Assembly (NCBI GenBank): GCA_900762325.1 | Contig: CAAFGG010000052.1 | Span: 186,001-250,000 of the forward strand | DNA length: 64,000 nucleotides | Source of the DNA: an uncultured Collinsella sp. | GTDB taxonomy: Bacteria > Actinomycetota > Coriobacteriia > Coriobacteriales > Coriobacteriaceae | Reading direction: 5' to 3' | Shown: piece after piece, positions 7,883 to 16,136 of the stretch | Numbering within the stretch: the stretch's first letter is position 1 | How the letters are laid out: each line of letters opens with the position of its first letter | The notes under the pieces: model-generated | Databases searched by the model: none | What the model was told of the DNA's origin: nothing | Seen by the model: the letters and a program-made list of their open reading frames with translations, nothing else | Program-made: the position numbers and the translations under genes

Positions 7883-8503
7883 TTGATCAGCATGATTCTC
7901 GGCCGCAAGATTGGCATGACCCAGGTTTGGGACGAGAACGATAACGTCGTTCCCGTCACGGTCATCCAGGCTGGCCCCTGCGCTGTCTCGCAGGTTAAAA
8001 CTCAGGCAACCGACGGCTATGACGCCGTCCAGATCGGTTTCGGCGACATCAAGGCCAAGAACGTGAACAAGCCCATGGCTGGTCACTTCGCCAAGGCTGG
8101 CGTCGAGCCTGTCCGCTTCCTTCGTGAGGTCCGCGTCGAGAACGGCGAGGAGCACAAGGTCGGCGAGGTCGTCACCGTCGCTGATTTCGCTGATGTCGAG
8201 AAGGTCGACGTCATCGGTACCTCCAAGGGTAAGGGCTTCCAGGGTCGCATCAAGCGCTGGGGTCAGCGCCGCGGTCCTATGACGCATGGTTCTCACTTCC
8301 AGCGTCACCCCGGTTCTATCGGTCAGTGCGCCTATCCTGCGCGCGTCCTCAAGGGCGTCAAGATGGCCGGTCACATGGGTAACGAGCGCGTTACCGTCAA
8401 GAACCTTTCCGTTGTCCGCATCGATGCCGAGCAGAACCTCATCTTGGTCAAGGGCGCTGTCCCGGGTGCCAAGAATGGTCTCGTCGCCATCCGTATGGCC
8501 TAA
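7883..8503 (+). CDS. rplC: 50S ribosomal protein L3
   Basis: The product has 206 residues and starts [14 protein letters not shown], the classic L3 N-terminus. L3 is an early assembly protein near the peptidyl-transferase centre. TTG 7883 is chosen because it keeps this N-terminus and has GGGAT upstream; ATG 7892, three codons later, is the alternative and has no visible ribosome site. It is the first ribosomal gene of this block; rpsJ is missing upstream. Confidence 0.95.
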   Translation: MISMILGRKIGMTQVWDENDNVVPVTVIQAGPCAVSQVKTQATDGYDAVQIGFGDIKAKNVNKPMAGHFAKAGVEPVRFLREVRVENGEEHKVGEVVTVADFADVEKVDVIGTSKGKGFQGRIKRWGQRRGPMTHGSHFQRHPGSIGQCAYPARVLKGVKMAGHMGNERVTVKNLSVVRIDAEQNLILVKGAVPGAKNGLVAIRMA

Positions 8504-8549
8504 GGGCCCAGCCCATTTAGCCCAGCGTCATACCAAGGAGAACACTTAA

Positions 8550-9176
8550 ATGGCAAAGTTTGAAGTAAAGAACAGCGAGGGCAAGAAGGTCGCCGAGGCC
8601 GAGCTCGCCGCTGAGGTGTACGGCATCGAGCCGAACATCCACGTTATGCACCACATCGTCAAGTGCCAGATGGCCTCTTGGCGTCAGGGCACCCAGTCTG
8701 CTAAGGGTCGCTCTGAGGTTTCCGGTGGCGGCAAGAAGCCTTGGCGTCAGAAGGGCACCGGCCGTGCCCGCCAGGGTTCCATCCGTGCTGCCCAGTGGCG
8801 TCACGGTGGCGTTGTCTTCGCCCCCAAGCCCCGTTCCTACGCTAAGCGTATGAACAACAAGGAGGTCAAGCTGGCTATGCGCTCCGCGCTGTCCGCCAAG
8901 CTGGCCGATGGCGAGCTCGTGCTCGTCGACGACTACGGCTTCGAGAAGCCTTCCACCAAGGCTGCCGTCGCCATGCTCAAGGCTCTCGGCCTTGAGGGCA
9001 AGCGTCTGACCATCATCGTTCGCGATGAGGACGTCAACGCCTACCTGTCGTTCCGCAACATTCCCAAGACGTTCATCATCACCGCTGACGAGGCCAACAC
9101 CTACGATCTCGTCAACAACAACGCTGTGCTGATGCCCGCCGACATCGCCGCTCACTTCGGGGAGGTGCTTGCATAA
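8550..9176 (+). CDS. rplD: 50S ribosomal protein L4
   Basis: The product has 208 residues. The exit-tunnel loop is recognisable as K-K-P-W-R-Q-K-G-T-G-R-A-R-Q-G-S, about residues 60-75. L4 binds 23S rRNA and lines the peptide tunnel; in E. coli it also represses the S10 operon. It starts with ATG behind AAGGAGA. Its stop is directly followed by the rplW ATG, so the two are coupled. Confidence 0.97.
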   Translation: MAKFEVKNSEGKKVAEAELAAEVYGIEPNIHVMHHIVKCQMASWRQGTQSAKGRSEVSGGGKKPWRQKGTGRARQGSIRAAQWRHGGVVFAPKPRSYAKRMNNKEVKLAMRSALSAKLADGELVLVDDYGFEKPSTKAAVAMLKALGLEGKRLTIIVRDEDVNAYLSFRNIPKTFIITADEANTYDLVNNNAVLMPADIAAHFGEVLA

Positions 9177-9464
9177 ATGACCGCCCACGAGATCATCATC
9201 CGTCCGATCGTGTCCGAGCGTTCCTTCTCCGGCATGGAGCTGAACAAGTACACGTTCGAGGTCGCCAAGGATGCTAACAAGTATCAGATCAAGGACGCTG
9301 TCGAGGAGATCTTCGGCGTCAAGGTCGTTCGCGTGAACACCCTGACGGTCAAGCCCAAGACCAAGCGCGTGCGCTATGTCGCCGGCAAGACCCGTTCTTG
9401 GAAGAAGGCCATCGTCACGCTGGCCGAGGGCGACACCATCGAGGTCTTTGGCAACCAGGCCTAA
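9177..9464 (+). CDS. rplW: 50S ribosomal protein L23
   Basis: The product has 95 residues, normal for L23, with the I-I-R-P-I-V-S-E-R-S start and the V-N-T-L-T-V-K-P-K-T-K-R segment. It lies at the tunnel exit and docks trigger factor and SRP. The ATG abuts the rplD stop. An unusually long 179-base gap with a hairpin and a candidate promoter separates it from rplB. Confidence 0.97.
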   Translation: MTAHEIIIRPIVSERSFSGMELNKYTFEVAKDANKYQIKDAVEEIFGVKVVRVNTLTVKPKTKRVRYVAGKTRSWKKAIVTLAEGDTIEVFGNQA

Positions 9465-9481
9465 GACTCGCTGCTGTTGAG

Positions 9482-9519
9482 TGAGCTCATGCCTCCCAAA
9501 TAGGGGAGGCGGGAGCTCA
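9482..9519 (+). terminator. Terminator or attenuator-like hairpin between rplW and rplB
   Basis: TGAGCTC (9482-9488) pairs with GAGCTCA (9513-9519), and GCCTCCC (9491-9497) pairs with GGGAGGC (9504-9510). A short TTTT follows at 9523-9526. The weak T-tract suggests partial termination rather than a full stop. Confidence 0.55.
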
Positions 9520-9539
9520 AGGTTTTGGGCGTATAAAAT

Positions 9540-9613
9540 GGACACGCCCGGAACCGTGTATACGTCCGGTGTCATCGCACCCGAGGCAGAACCTCGAATC
9601 CCTGTCTGCGATG
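9540..9613 (+). promoter_or_regulatory. Candidate internal promoter and leader of rplB
   Basis: The block 9540-9563 repeats the motif seen before rplC (21 of 24 bases), including TATACG at 9559-9564. It is followed by a two-tier hairpin in which CATCGCA (9573-9579) pairs with TGCGATG (9607-9613) and CGAGG (9582-9586) pairs with CCTCG (9592-9596). Together with the hairpin at 9482 this suggests that the rplB segment is a separately controlled unit. Confidence 0.45.
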
Positions 9614-9643
9614 GCTAACGGATTCCTATTGAAAGGGATTGTA

Positions 9644-10474
9644 ATGGCTGTAAAGCACCTTAAGCCGACCTCCGCTGGTAGGCGTTGGCAGACGATCTCC
9701 GATTTCTCCGAGATCACCTGCACCAAGCCCGAGAAGTCTCTTCTCGAGCCCCTGCCCAAGAAGGCCGGTCGTAACAACAACGGTCGCATCACCACCCGCC
9801 ACCAGGGCGGCGGCGTGAAGCGTCGTTACCGCGTGATCGACTTCAAGCGCAACAAGGACGGCGTGCCCGCCAAGGTTGCCACGATCGAGTACGATCCGAA
9901 CCGTTCCGCTCGCATCGCTCTGCTGCACTACGCTGACGGTGAGAAGCGCTACATCCTGGCCCCCAAGGGCCTCGAGGTCGGTCAGACCATCATGTCCGGT
10001 TCTGACGCCGACATCAAGCCGGGCAACGCTCTGCCCCTCGCCGACATCCCCGTCGGTACGCTCATCCACGCCGTCGAGTTCCAGCCGGGCAAGGGCGCTG
10101 CTATCGCCCGTTCCGCCGGTAACTCCTGCCAGCTGATGGGTAAGGAGGGTAAGTACGCTATCGTCCGTATGCCTTCCTCCGAGATGCGCCGCATCCTCGT
10201 TACCTGCCGCGCCACCGTCGGTGAGGTCGGCAACGCCGATCACTCCAACATCGTCATCGGCAAGGCCGGCCGTAAGCGTCACATGAACGTGCGCCCGACC
10301 GTCCGCGGTACCGTCATGAACCCTGTCGACCACCCGCACGGCGGTGGCGAGGGCAAGAACCACACCTCTGGTCGTCCCTCTGTTACCCCCTGGGGTAAGC
10401 CGACGAAGGGCCTTCGTACGCGCAAGAAGAAGAAGGTCTCGAACCAGCACATCATTCGTCGCCGTAAGAAGTAA
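9644..10474 (+). CDS. rplB: 50S ribosomal protein L2
   Basis: The product has 276 residues. The conserved [10 protein letters not shown] segment near the C-terminus, next to the peptidyl-transferase centre, is intact, and the protein ends in a basic K-K-K-K tail region. L2 is needed for subunit association. ATG 9644, with GAAAGGG upstream, gives the normal [10 protein letters not shown] start; the frame is open 25 codons further upstream but without family similarity. Confidence 0.97.
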   Translation: MAVKHLKPTSAGRRWQTISDFSEITCTKPEKSLLEPLPKKAGRNNNGRITTRHQGGGVKRRYRVIDFKRNKDGVPAKVATIEYDPNRSARIALLHYADGEKRYILAPKGLEVGQTIMSGSDADIKPGNALPLADIPVGTLIHAVEFQPGKGAAIARSAGNSCQLMGKEGKYAIVRMPSSEMRRILVTCRATVGEVGNADHSNIVIGKAGRKRHMNVRPTVRGTVMNPVDHPHGGGEGKNHTSGRPSVTPWGKPTKGLRTRKKKKVSNQHIIRRRKK

Positions 10475-10506
10475 TTTCGGATACCGAGTTTTAGGAGAAA
10501 GCACTT

Positions 10507-10767
10507 ATGAGCAGAAGTCTCAAAAAGGGCCCGTTCGTGGAGACTCGCCTTCTCTCGCGTATCACCGCGATGAACGAGGCTGGCAAGAAGGACGTCGTGA
10601 AGACCTGGTCCCGCGCGTCCACCATCTTCCCCGAGATGGTTGGTCACACCATCGCCGTCCACGACGGCCGCAAGCATGTGCCCGTGTATGTTACCGAGTC
10701 CATGGTTGGTCACAAGCTCGGCGAGTTCGCGCCGACTCGTACGTTCCGTGGCCACAAGGCCAAATAG
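10507..10767 (+). CDS. rpsS: 30S ribosomal protein S19
   Basis: The product has 86 residues with the S19 markers [10 protein letters not shown] at the start and [14 protein letters not shown] near the end. It sits in the 30S head with S13. It starts with ATG behind AGGAGAAAG, and rplV follows after 14 bases. Confidence 0.97.
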   Translation: MSRSLKKGPFVETRLLSRITAMNEAGKKDVVKTWSRASTIFPEMVGHTIAVHDGRKHVPVYVTESMVGHKLGEFAPTRTFRGHKAK

Positions 10768-10781
10768 GGGGTTAACCGTAA

Positions 10782-11153
10782 ATGGCAACTAAGTCTATTG
10801 AAACTGAGGCCACCGAGGTTCGCGCCGTCGCTAAGTACGTGCGTGTTTCCCCCAGCAAGGCCCGCCTGGTGGTCGATCTGATCCGCCGCAAGCCTGTCGC
10901 TCAGGCCTTCGACATCCTCCACTTCTGCGACCGCGCCGTCGCCGTGGATGTCGAGAAGGTTCTCCGTTCCGCCGTTGCGAACGCCGAGAACAACAACGGT
11001 CTGCGTGCCGACAACCTGGTTGTCGCCGCTGCCTATGTTGACGAGGGTCCGACGCTTAAGCGCATCCGTCCCCGCGCCAAGGGTTCCGCTTCTCGCATTC
11101 TGAAGCGTACTTCCCACATCACCGTCATCGTTGCTCCTCGAAAGGAGGCGTAA
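10782..11153 (+). CDS. rplV: 50S ribosomal protein L22
   Basis: The product has 123 residues, including the L22 core with [16 protein letters not shown] near the start and the tunnel hairpin [10 protein letters not shown]. The N-terminus has about ten residues more than the shortest homologues. It contributes to the peptide exit tunnel. It starts with ATG, and rpsC follows after six bases. Confidence 0.97.
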   Translation: MATKSIETEATEVRAVAKYVRVSPSKARLVVDLIRRKPVAQAFDILHFCDRAVAVDVEKVLRSAVANAENNNGLRADNLVVAAAYVDEGPTLKRIRPRAKGSASRILKRTSHITVIVAPRKEA

Positions 11154-11159
11154 AGCTGT

Positions 11160-11870
11160 ATGGGTCAGAAAGTCTACCCCACCGGCTTCCGTCTTGGCAT
11201 CACCGAGAACTGGCGCTCCCGCTGGTTCGCAGAGAAGGATTACGCTAAGACCCTCGGTAACGATCTCGAGATCCGCAAGTACCTCGAGAAGCGTCTTTCC
11301 CGCGCAGCTGTCTCCCGCGTCGAGATCGAGCGCGCTGGCGACAAGGTGAAGGTCATCATCCTCACCGCTCGCCCCGGCGTTGTCATCGGTAAGAAGGGTG
11401 CCGAGATCGATACCCTCCGCACCGAGCTCGAGAAGGTCGCTGGCGTCTCCAAGGGCCAGCTCTCCGTCGACGTTGTCGAGATCAAGCGCCCCGAGCTCGA
11501 CGCCAACCTCGTTGCTCAGTCTATCGCCGAGCAGCTCGAGGGCCGCGTTGCCTTCCGTCGCGCTATGCGCAAGGCTGTCCAGTCCGCCCGCAAGGCCGGC
11601 GCTAAGGGCATCCGTATCCAGTGCTCCGGTCGTCTCGGCGGTGCCGAGATGGGCCGTCGTGAGTGGTACCGTGAGGGTCGTGTGCCTCTGCACACCCTCC
11701 GTGCCAAGATCGACTACGGCACGGCCGTCGCCAGCACCACCATGGGCGCTTGCGGCGTGAAGGTCTGGATCTACCTGGGCGAGAAGCTCCCGGGCCAGCC
11801 TGTTCCCAACCCTGCACTCGAGGGCTCTTCCCGTCCTCGTCGTCGTAACTCCGAGAGGAGGGGTCAGTAG
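11160..11870 (+). CDS. rpsC: 30S ribosomal protein S3
   Basis: The product has 236 residues. It starts [11 protein letters not shown], has a KH-domain loop P-G-V-V-I-G-K-K-G at about residue 75, and ends in a basic tail. It helps form the mRNA entry tunnel and helicase. AGGAGG lies inside the end of rplV. Its last base is the first base of the rplP start codon (TAGTG). Confidence 0.97.
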   Translation: MGQKVYPTGFRLGITENWRSRWFAEKDYAKTLGNDLEIRKYLEKRLSRAAVSRVEIERAGDKVKVIILTARPGVVIGKKGAEIDTLRTELEKVAGVSKGQLSVDVVEIKRPELDANLVAQSIAEQLEGRVAFRRAMRKAVQSARKAGAKGIRIQCSGRLGGAEMGRREWYREGRVPLHTLRAKIDYGTAVASTTMGACGVKVWIYLGEKLPGQPVPNPALEGSSRPRRRNSERRGQ

Positions 11871-12373
11871 TGCTTGCCCCTAAGCGTATTCTTCACCGCA
11901 AGGTGCAGCGTGGCTCCATGAAGGGCCAGGCCAAGGGTAATACCGAGCTGCATTTCGGCGAGTTTGGTATCCAGGCTCTCGAGGCCCATTGGATCACCAA
12001 CCGTCAGATCGAGGCCGCTCGTATTGCAATGACCCGCTACATGAAGCGTGGCGGTCGTGTCTACATCACGATCTTCCCCGATAAGCCCATCACCAAGAAG
12101 CCTGCCGAGACTCGCATGGGTTCTGGTAAGGGTAACCCCGAGGAGTGGGTGGCCGTCGTCAAGCCCGGCCGCATCATGTTCGAGGTCAAGGGCGTGCCCG
12201 AGGAGGTCGCTCGTGAGGCTCTGCGTCTTGCACAGCACAAGCTTCCCATCAAGACCAAGATTGTTGCTGCTAAGAACGCTGAGCAGCGCATCGAGAAGGA
12301 GATGGCTGAGGAGGCCGCTCTCGAGGCCAAGTGGGCTGCTGAGGACGCCGCCGCCGCCAAGGAGGAGAACTAA
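11870..12373 (+). CDS. rplP: 50S ribosomal protein L16, with C-terminal extension
   Basis: The product has 167 residues. Residues 1-137 or so are ordinary L16 (M-L-A-P-K-R start, [10 protein letters not shown] motif). The remaining ~30 residues are an Ala/Glu/Lys-rich helical tail not found in short homologues. L16 contacts the A-site tRNA elbow. The start is GTG and overlaps the rpsC stop by one base; the gene overlaps rpmC by one base in the same way. Confidence 0.96.
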   Translation: MLAPKRILHRKVQRGSMKGQAKGNTELHFGEFGIQALEAHWITNRQIEAARIAMTRYMKRGGRVYITIFPDKPITKKPAETRMGSGKGNPEEWVAVVKPGRIMFEVKGVPEEVAREALRLAQHKLPIKTKIVAAKNAEQRIEKEMAEEAALEAKWAAEDAAAAKEEN

Positions 12374-12588
12374 TGAAGCCCGCAGAGATTCGTGAGCTCT
12401 CGGACGCTCAGCTCGTTGAGAAGCTGAAGGAAATGCGCGCCGAGCTCTTTAACCTTCGTTTCCAGATGGCCACCAGCCAGCTGGACAACACCGCTCGCGT
12501 CAACACCGTGAAGAAGGACATCGCTCGCGTCCTCACGGAGCAGCGCGCCCGCGAGATCGCAGCGGAGAAGTCCGCTGTCGCCGAGTAG
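12373..12588 (+). CDS. rpmC: 50S ribosomal protein L29
   Basis: The product has 71 residues with the L29 pattern of E-I-R-E-L-S at the start and L-K-E-M-R-A-E-L-F-N-L-R-F-Q in the middle. It is a two-helix protein near the tunnel exit. It starts with ATG overlapping the rplP stop by one base. Confidence 0.96.
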   Translation: MKPAEIRELSDAQLVEKLKEMRAELFNLRFQMATSQLDNTARVNTVKKDIARVLTEQRAREIAAEKSAVAE

Positions 12589-12604
12589 GACCTAAGGAGA
12601 GAAC

Positions 12605-12865
12605 ATGACTGATTCGCGTAACTCGCGTAAGGTCCGTACGGGTGTCGTTACCTCCGTCTCCGGTGCCAAGACCATTGTTGTCACCATCACCGAGCGCAAG
12701 CGTCACCCCAAGTACGGCAAGATGATGACCAGCTCCAAGAAGCTGCACGCTCACGACGAGGAGTGCACGGCTGGCGTGGGCGACACCGTCCGCGTTATGG
12801 AGACCCGTCCTATGTCCAAGATGAAGCGTTGGCGCCTCATCGAGGTCGTCGAGCGCGCTAAATAA
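12605..12865 (+). CDS. rpsQ: 30S ribosomal protein S17
   Basis: The product has 86 residues with an OB fold. S17 features include R-K-V-R-T-G-V-V-T-S, V-T-I-T-E-R-K-R-H-P-K-Y-G-K and the C-terminal M-S-K-M-K-R-W-R-L. It binds 16S rRNA early in assembly. It starts with ATG behind AAGGAGAG. A 118-base structured gap follows before rplN. Confidence 0.96.
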   Translation: MTDSRNSRKVRTGVVTSVSGAKTIVVTITERKRHPKYGKMMTSSKKLHAHDEECTAGVGDTVRVMETRPMSKMKRWRLIEVVERAK

Positions 12866-12892
12866 GCAGTCGCTCTTACGACTTGTACGTTT

Positions 12893-12958
12893 CCGAAGAT
12901 GTGCGTATGCCTGGCTTGCATACCACGAGCCGCATAAAGGCTGCGCACCTCTCTTCGG
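12893..12958 (+). promoter_or_regulatory. Three-way-junction-like RNA fold between rpsQ and rplN
   Basis: CCGAAGA (12893-12899) pairs with TCTTCGG (12952-12958), and GTGC (12901-12904) pairs with GCAC (12945-12948). Inside are two hairpins, each with a seven-base loop: GTATGC/GCATAC (12905-12923) and AGCC/GGCT (12928-12942). All pairs are exact. The fold ends just before the GGAGG ribosome site of rplN, so it is placed to control rplN-rplX. Function is inferred. Confidence 0.6.
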
Positions 12959-12983
12959 TTCTTAGTTCGGAGGAACATCTACC

Positions 12984-13352
12984 ATGATTCAGATGCAAAC
13001 CATGCTGAACGTCGCCGACAACTCCGGCGCTCGCAAGATTCGCTGCATCAAGGTGCTTGGCGGTTCCAAGCGTCGTTATGCAGGCATCGGCGATGTGTTC
13101 ATCGGTGCTGTCCAGGAGGCTACTCCTGGCGCCAACGTCAAGAAGAAGGACGTTGTCCGTTGCGTCGTCGTTCGCACCGTTAAGGAGATCCGCCGCAAGG
13201 ATGGCTCCTACATTCGCTTTGATGAGAACGCCTGCGTTGTCATCAACAACGATGGTTCGCCCGTCGGCACCCGTATCTTCGGGCCCGTCGCTCGCGAGCT
13301 TCGTGACAAGAAGTACATTAAGATCGTCTCGCTCGCTCCCGAGACCCTGTAG
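12984..13352 (+). CDS. rplN: 50S ribosomal protein L14
   Basis: The product has 122 residues, the standard length, with [14 protein letters not shown] and V-R-C-V-V-V-R-T as landmarks. It lies at the subunit interface. In E. coli it begins the spc operon, and here too a structured gap precedes it. It starts with ATG behind GGAGG. Confidence 0.97.
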   Translation: MIQMQTMLNVADNSGARKIRCIKVLGGSKRRYAGIGDVFIGAVQEATPGANVKKKDVVRCVVVRTVKEIRRKDGSYIRFDENACVVINNDGSPVGTRIFGPVARELRDKKYIKIVSLAPETL

Positions 13353-13365
13353 TTAGGGGAGATAT

Positions 13366-13671
13366 ATGTATATCAAGAAGGGCGATAAGGTCCAGGTTCT
13401 CTCTGGTAAGGATCGCGGCAAGCAGGGCGTTATCCTGCGTGCTCTCCCCGCCGAGAACAAGGTCGTTGTCGAGGGCGTTTCGGTCGTCAAGAAGGCCGTC
13501 AAGCCCAACGCTGCCAACCAGCAGGGCGGCATCGTTTCGCAGGAGGCTCCCATCGACGCCTCCAACGTCAATCTCGTTTGCCCCGAGTGCGGTAAGGTTA
13601 CCCGCGTCGGTCACGAGAAGGACGGCAAGAACAAGCTGCGCGTCTGCAAGAAGTGCGGCCACAAGTTCTAA
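13366..13671 (+). CDS. rplX: 50S ribosomal protein L24, with CxxC pairs
   Basis: The product has 101 residues. The KOW motif is visible as [16 protein letters not shown]. Two CxxC pairs, C-P-E-C-G-K and C-K-K-C-G-H, form a likely zinc ribbon in the C-terminal part. L24 initiates 50S assembly. It is the last gene before a strong terminator. The gene normally next to it, rplE, lies 30.7 kb downstream. Confidence 0.96.
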   Translation: MYIKKGDKVQVLSGKDRGKQGVILRALPAENKVVVEGVSVVKKAVKPNAANQQGGIVSQEAPIDASNVNLVCPECGKVTRVGHEKDGKNKLRVCKKCGHKF

Positions 13672-13697
13672 GCTGCCCGCAACATCAAGTTGCTAGC

Positions 13698-13734
13698 AAA
13701 GGCCCGGATGCCCCTCGGCACCCGGGCCTTTTTC
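13698..13734 (+). terminator. Rho-independent terminator after rplX
   Basis: GGCCCGG (13701-13707) pairs with CCGGGCC (13722-13728), followed by TTTTT (13729-13733). It ends the S10-type transcript at the point where the ribosomal string is interrupted. Confidence 0.9.
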
Positions 13735-13739
13735 TATCC

Positions 13740-13880
13740 CCACTCATTGGGGATACTCATTGGGGACAGACTTAAATGAGTGGAAGTCGCTTGGCATTCA
13801 TTGGGGACCATTCATTGGGGACAGACTTAAATGGCCAGTCGTTGGGGGACAGTCCCTATGTGCCGGCAGTTTGGGACGGT
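13740..13880. repeat. Cluster of short TTGGGGACAG-type repeats
   Basis: Two direct copies of TCATTGGGGACAGACTTAAA (starting at 13758 and 13812) are followed by partial copies carrying GGGGGACAGTCCC (13844-13856) and GGGACGGTCC (13873-13882). The first copy can pair with a nearby CCACTCATT. The cluster belongs to the same broad family as the palindromes at 4202, 16016 and 16385. Confidence 0.7.
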
Positions 13881-14078
13881 CCTTTGATGTCTGGTGCCCC
13901 CAGAGGGGTGAAGTAATGCAGCTGGCTCTGTCTTTTAGGGCTTTGGTGTTCCGCCTCTTTATGTTTCACAAGAATCGTTGCATGCGCATTATCGCGCATA
14001 GCCTTGCGTGTTAATGCGTATGACCGCGTAAAAATGTGCAAAATATGGCTAAATAATGACCGATAAACAAATAAACAC

Positions 14079-14111
14079 GCAAATACAAGCAAATACGCGC
14101 GCATTTGTGCG
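14079..14111 (+). promoter_or_regulatory. Candidate operator for the DeoR-type regulator
   Basis: GCAAATAC occurs twice exactly ten bases apart (14079-14086 and 14089-14096), followed by an inverted version, GCATTTGTGCG (14101-14111). Related words (TGCGCATT at 13983, CGCGCAT at 13993) lie further upstream. Phased repeats in front of a gene paired with a DeoR regulator suggest autoregulation. This is inferred from layout. Confidence 0.4.
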
Positions 14112-14161
14112 AATATAAGGCTGTTGGAAATGAAGAACTTCCGATGACTCAGGAGGCACAT

Positions 14162-15241
14162 ATGGCAGATTCCAAGCAGGCTCCACTCGACTCCGCGGCA
14201 GCCGCAAAGGCAGCGTTCGCTTCGGTCCAGGGTAAGCCATTCCCCGATGATATCTTTACGGCTCCCGAGCTTCGTTGGGCTGTGATCGGGTGCGGTGTTA
14301 TCGCCAACCAAATGGCCCAGTCTCTCGCTCTTGCCGGCCGCAAGCTCGCGGGCGTTGCCAACCGTACGCTGTCCAAGGCCCAGGCTTTTGCCGAGCAGTA
14401 TGGCGTCGAGAAGGTGTACGAGACGGTTGAGGACCTCTACGCCGATCCGGACATCGACGCCGTCTATATCACCACGCCGCACAACACGCATATCACCTAT
14501 CTGCGCGCCGCTCTGTCAGCTGGCAAGCACGTGCTCTGCGAGAAGGCCATTACCCTCAACTCCGCCGAGCTCGACGAGGCGCGTGCCATCGCCGACGAGC
14601 ACAACGTGGTCCTCATGGACGCCACTACGGTGCTCCACATGCCCTTGTATCAGGAGCTGCGCCGCCGCATGGATGCCGGCGAGTTTGGCCGCATGAACCT
14701 CGCCCAGCTCAACTTTGGTAGCTATAAGGAGTACGGCGACCTGACCAACCGCTTCTACAATCGCAGTCTTGCCGGCGGCGCCATGCTCGACATTGGCGTG
14801 TATGCCCTGTCCGTCATGCGCCTGTTTATGGCCAGCCAGCCCGCTGAGGTTGTCTCGCTGGGCAATACCTGCGAGACTGGCGTTGACGTCGCGGGTGGCA
14901 TTGTCTGCCGTAACGCCGAGCAGCAGCTGGGCGTTGTGAGCCTTTCGCTCCACTCCAAGCAGCCCAAGCGCTCGGTCATCAGTTTCGACAAGTGCTATAT
15001 CGAGGTCAACGAGTATCCGCGCGCCGACCATGCGACCATTGTGTGGACTGTTGACGGTCGCCGTGAGGAGGTCCACGCAGGCACCGAGGCCTACGCACTG
15101 TGCTACGAGATGGCCGACCTGGAGAAGGCCGTCGCCGGCGATGATTCGAAGCGCGAGCTTCTGGGCTATGCTTCCGATGTTATGGAGCTGATGACCAAGC
15201 TCCGCGCCGATTGGGGAGTCGTGTACCCCGAGGAGGAGTAA
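14162..15241 (+). CDS. Gfo/Idh/MocA family oxidoreductase
   Basis: The product has 359 residues. An N-terminal Rossmann fold carries W-A-V-I-G-C-G-V-I-A at about residues 38-47. The family E-K-P motif appears as C-E-K-A-I-T, so the proline is replaced by alanine. The C-terminal half is the usual alpha/beta substrate domain. Relatives are NAD(P)-dependent sugar or inositol dehydrogenases and trans-dihydrodiol-type enzymes; the substrate is unknown. ATG 14162 has AGGAGG five bases upstream; ATG 14144 is an in-frame alternative. A DeoR-type regulator follows three bases after the stop. Confidence 0.88.
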   Translation: MADSKQAPLDSAAAAKAAFASVQGKPFPDDIFTAPELRWAVIGCGVIANQMAQSLALAGRKLAGVANRTLSKAQAFAEQYGVEKVYETVEDLYADPDIDAVYITTPHNTHITYLRAALSAGKHVLCEKAITLNSAELDEARAIADEHNVVLMDATTVLHMPLYQELRRRMDAGEFGRMNLAQLNFGSYKEYGDLTNRFYNRSLAGGAMLDIGVYALSVMRLFMASQPAEVVSLGNTCETGVDVAGGIVCRNAEQQLGVVSLSLHSKQPKRSVISFDKCYIEVNEYPRADHATIVWTVDGRREEVHAGTEAYALCYEMADLEKAVAGDDSKRELLGYASDVMELMTKLRADWGVVYPEEE

Positions 15242-15244
15242 GCG

Positions 15245-15991
15245 ATGCTTGCGGAAGATAGGCTCAACGCGATCGTGTCGATGGTGCAGCAGGCCGGCTC
15301 GGTTACCGTGCCGGAGCTTGCTGAAGCCCTGGGCGTGACGGCGTCTACCATTCGGCGCGACCTGCAGGCGCTCGACCGTGCACACCGTATCGCCAAGGTG
15401 CACGGTGGGGCTACGAGTCTTGAGCGCGCGCACGTGACGCGCGACCTAACGCTTAATGAGCGCAGCGACCTCCATAACGATGACAAGGAGCGCATCTGCG
15501 CCCGTGCGGCGGCGCTTGTGGAGCCCGAGAGCTTTGTGTACATCGATTCAGGTTCGACGACGCTTAGGCTCATCGAGCATCTTCCGCGCCTTGAGGGCGT
15601 CACCTATGTGACCGACTCCGTGCTCCATGCTCAGCATCTCGCTCTGCGCGGCATGCGCACCGTGGTGCTGGGCGGCGAGCTCAAGCCCGAGACCGAGGCG
15701 CTCGTCGGTCCCGACGCCTTGGCAACCCTGGACCGCTATAACTTCAACTGCGGCTTTTGGGGTTCCAATGGCATCGCAGCCGAGCAAGGTCTCACCACAC
15801 CGGATATCGAGGAAGCGCAAGTCAAGCGTATCTCGATGCGCCATACCGCCAAACGCTTCGTAATCTCAGACGCCAGCAAATTCGGCATGGTGGCGCCCGT
15901 CAAGTTCGCAGACTTCCGCGACGCAACGATTATTACCGCGGGCGAGGTGCCAGCCAAGTACCGGGCAATGGACAACGTCATCACGGTCTAA
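15245..15991 (+). CDS. DeoR/GlpR-family transcriptional regulator
   Basis: The product has 248 residues. The N-terminal winged helix includes V-T-A-S-T-I-R-R-D-L (residues about 34-43), the DeoR recognition helix. The C-terminal sugar-phosphate sensor domain contains Y-I-D-S-G-S-T-T. Such proteins repress sugar catabolic genes until a phosphorylated sugar binds. It is co-transcribed with the oxidoreductase upstream, so it probably controls that gene and itself. The ligand cannot be read from the sequence. Confidence 0.9.
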   Translation: MLAEDRLNAIVSMVQQAGSVTVPELAEALGVTASTIRRDLQALDRAHRIAKVHGGATSLERAHVTRDLTLNERSDLHNDDKERICARAAALVEPESFVYIDSGSTTLRLIEHLPRLEGVTYVTDSVLHAQHLALRGMRTVVLGGELKPETEALVGPDALATLDRYNFNCGFWGSNGIAAEQGLTTPDIEEAQVKRISMRHTAKRFVISDASKFGMVAPVKFADFRDATIITAGEVPAKYRAMDNVITV

Positions 15992-16015
15992 CAGCAAGGG
16001 ACGGGCTAAGGCCAA

Positions 16016-16052
16016 AACCACCACAAAGGTGCCTGTCCCCATTGTGGTGGTT
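16016..16052. repeat. 37-bp palindromic repeat, copy 1
   Basis: Arms AACCACCACAA and TTGTGGTGGTT enclose AGGTGCCTGTCCCCA. An identical copy lies at 16385-16421. The TGTCCCC core links it to the other GGGACA-type palindromes in the window. Confidence 0.85.
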
Positions 16053-16084
16053 AGTAACGAAAACCGAGTAGTTTTCTCAATAGA

Positions 16085-16126
16085 AAAGCGGCAACGTCCA
16101 TCACGGGCGTCGCCGCTTTCGTTGTC
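16085..16126 (+). terminator. Terminator-like hairpin after the DeoR-type gene
   Basis: AAAGCGGC (16085-16092) pairs with GCCGCTTT (16112-16119), followed by a T-rich but broken tract (CGTTGT). Termination is likely but not strong. Confidence 0.55.
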
Positions 16127-16136
16127 TGCCGGTTTG

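Larger units (their letters stand above)
13672..14161. other. 490-bp gap after rplX: terminator, short repeats and operator-like repeats
   Basis: The gap starts with the rplX terminator, continues with a cluster of TTGGGGACAGACTTAAATG-type repeats (13740-13880), and ends with an AT-rich stretch carrying repeated GCAAATAC and TGCGCAT words upstream of the oxidoreductase gene. No convincing gene is present on either strand. Confidence 0.7.

Noticed and set aside
13760..14161. Short open frames in the gap after rplX
   Set aside because: They run through repeat DNA and AT-rich promoter sequence, lack ribosome sites and have no similarity I recognise.
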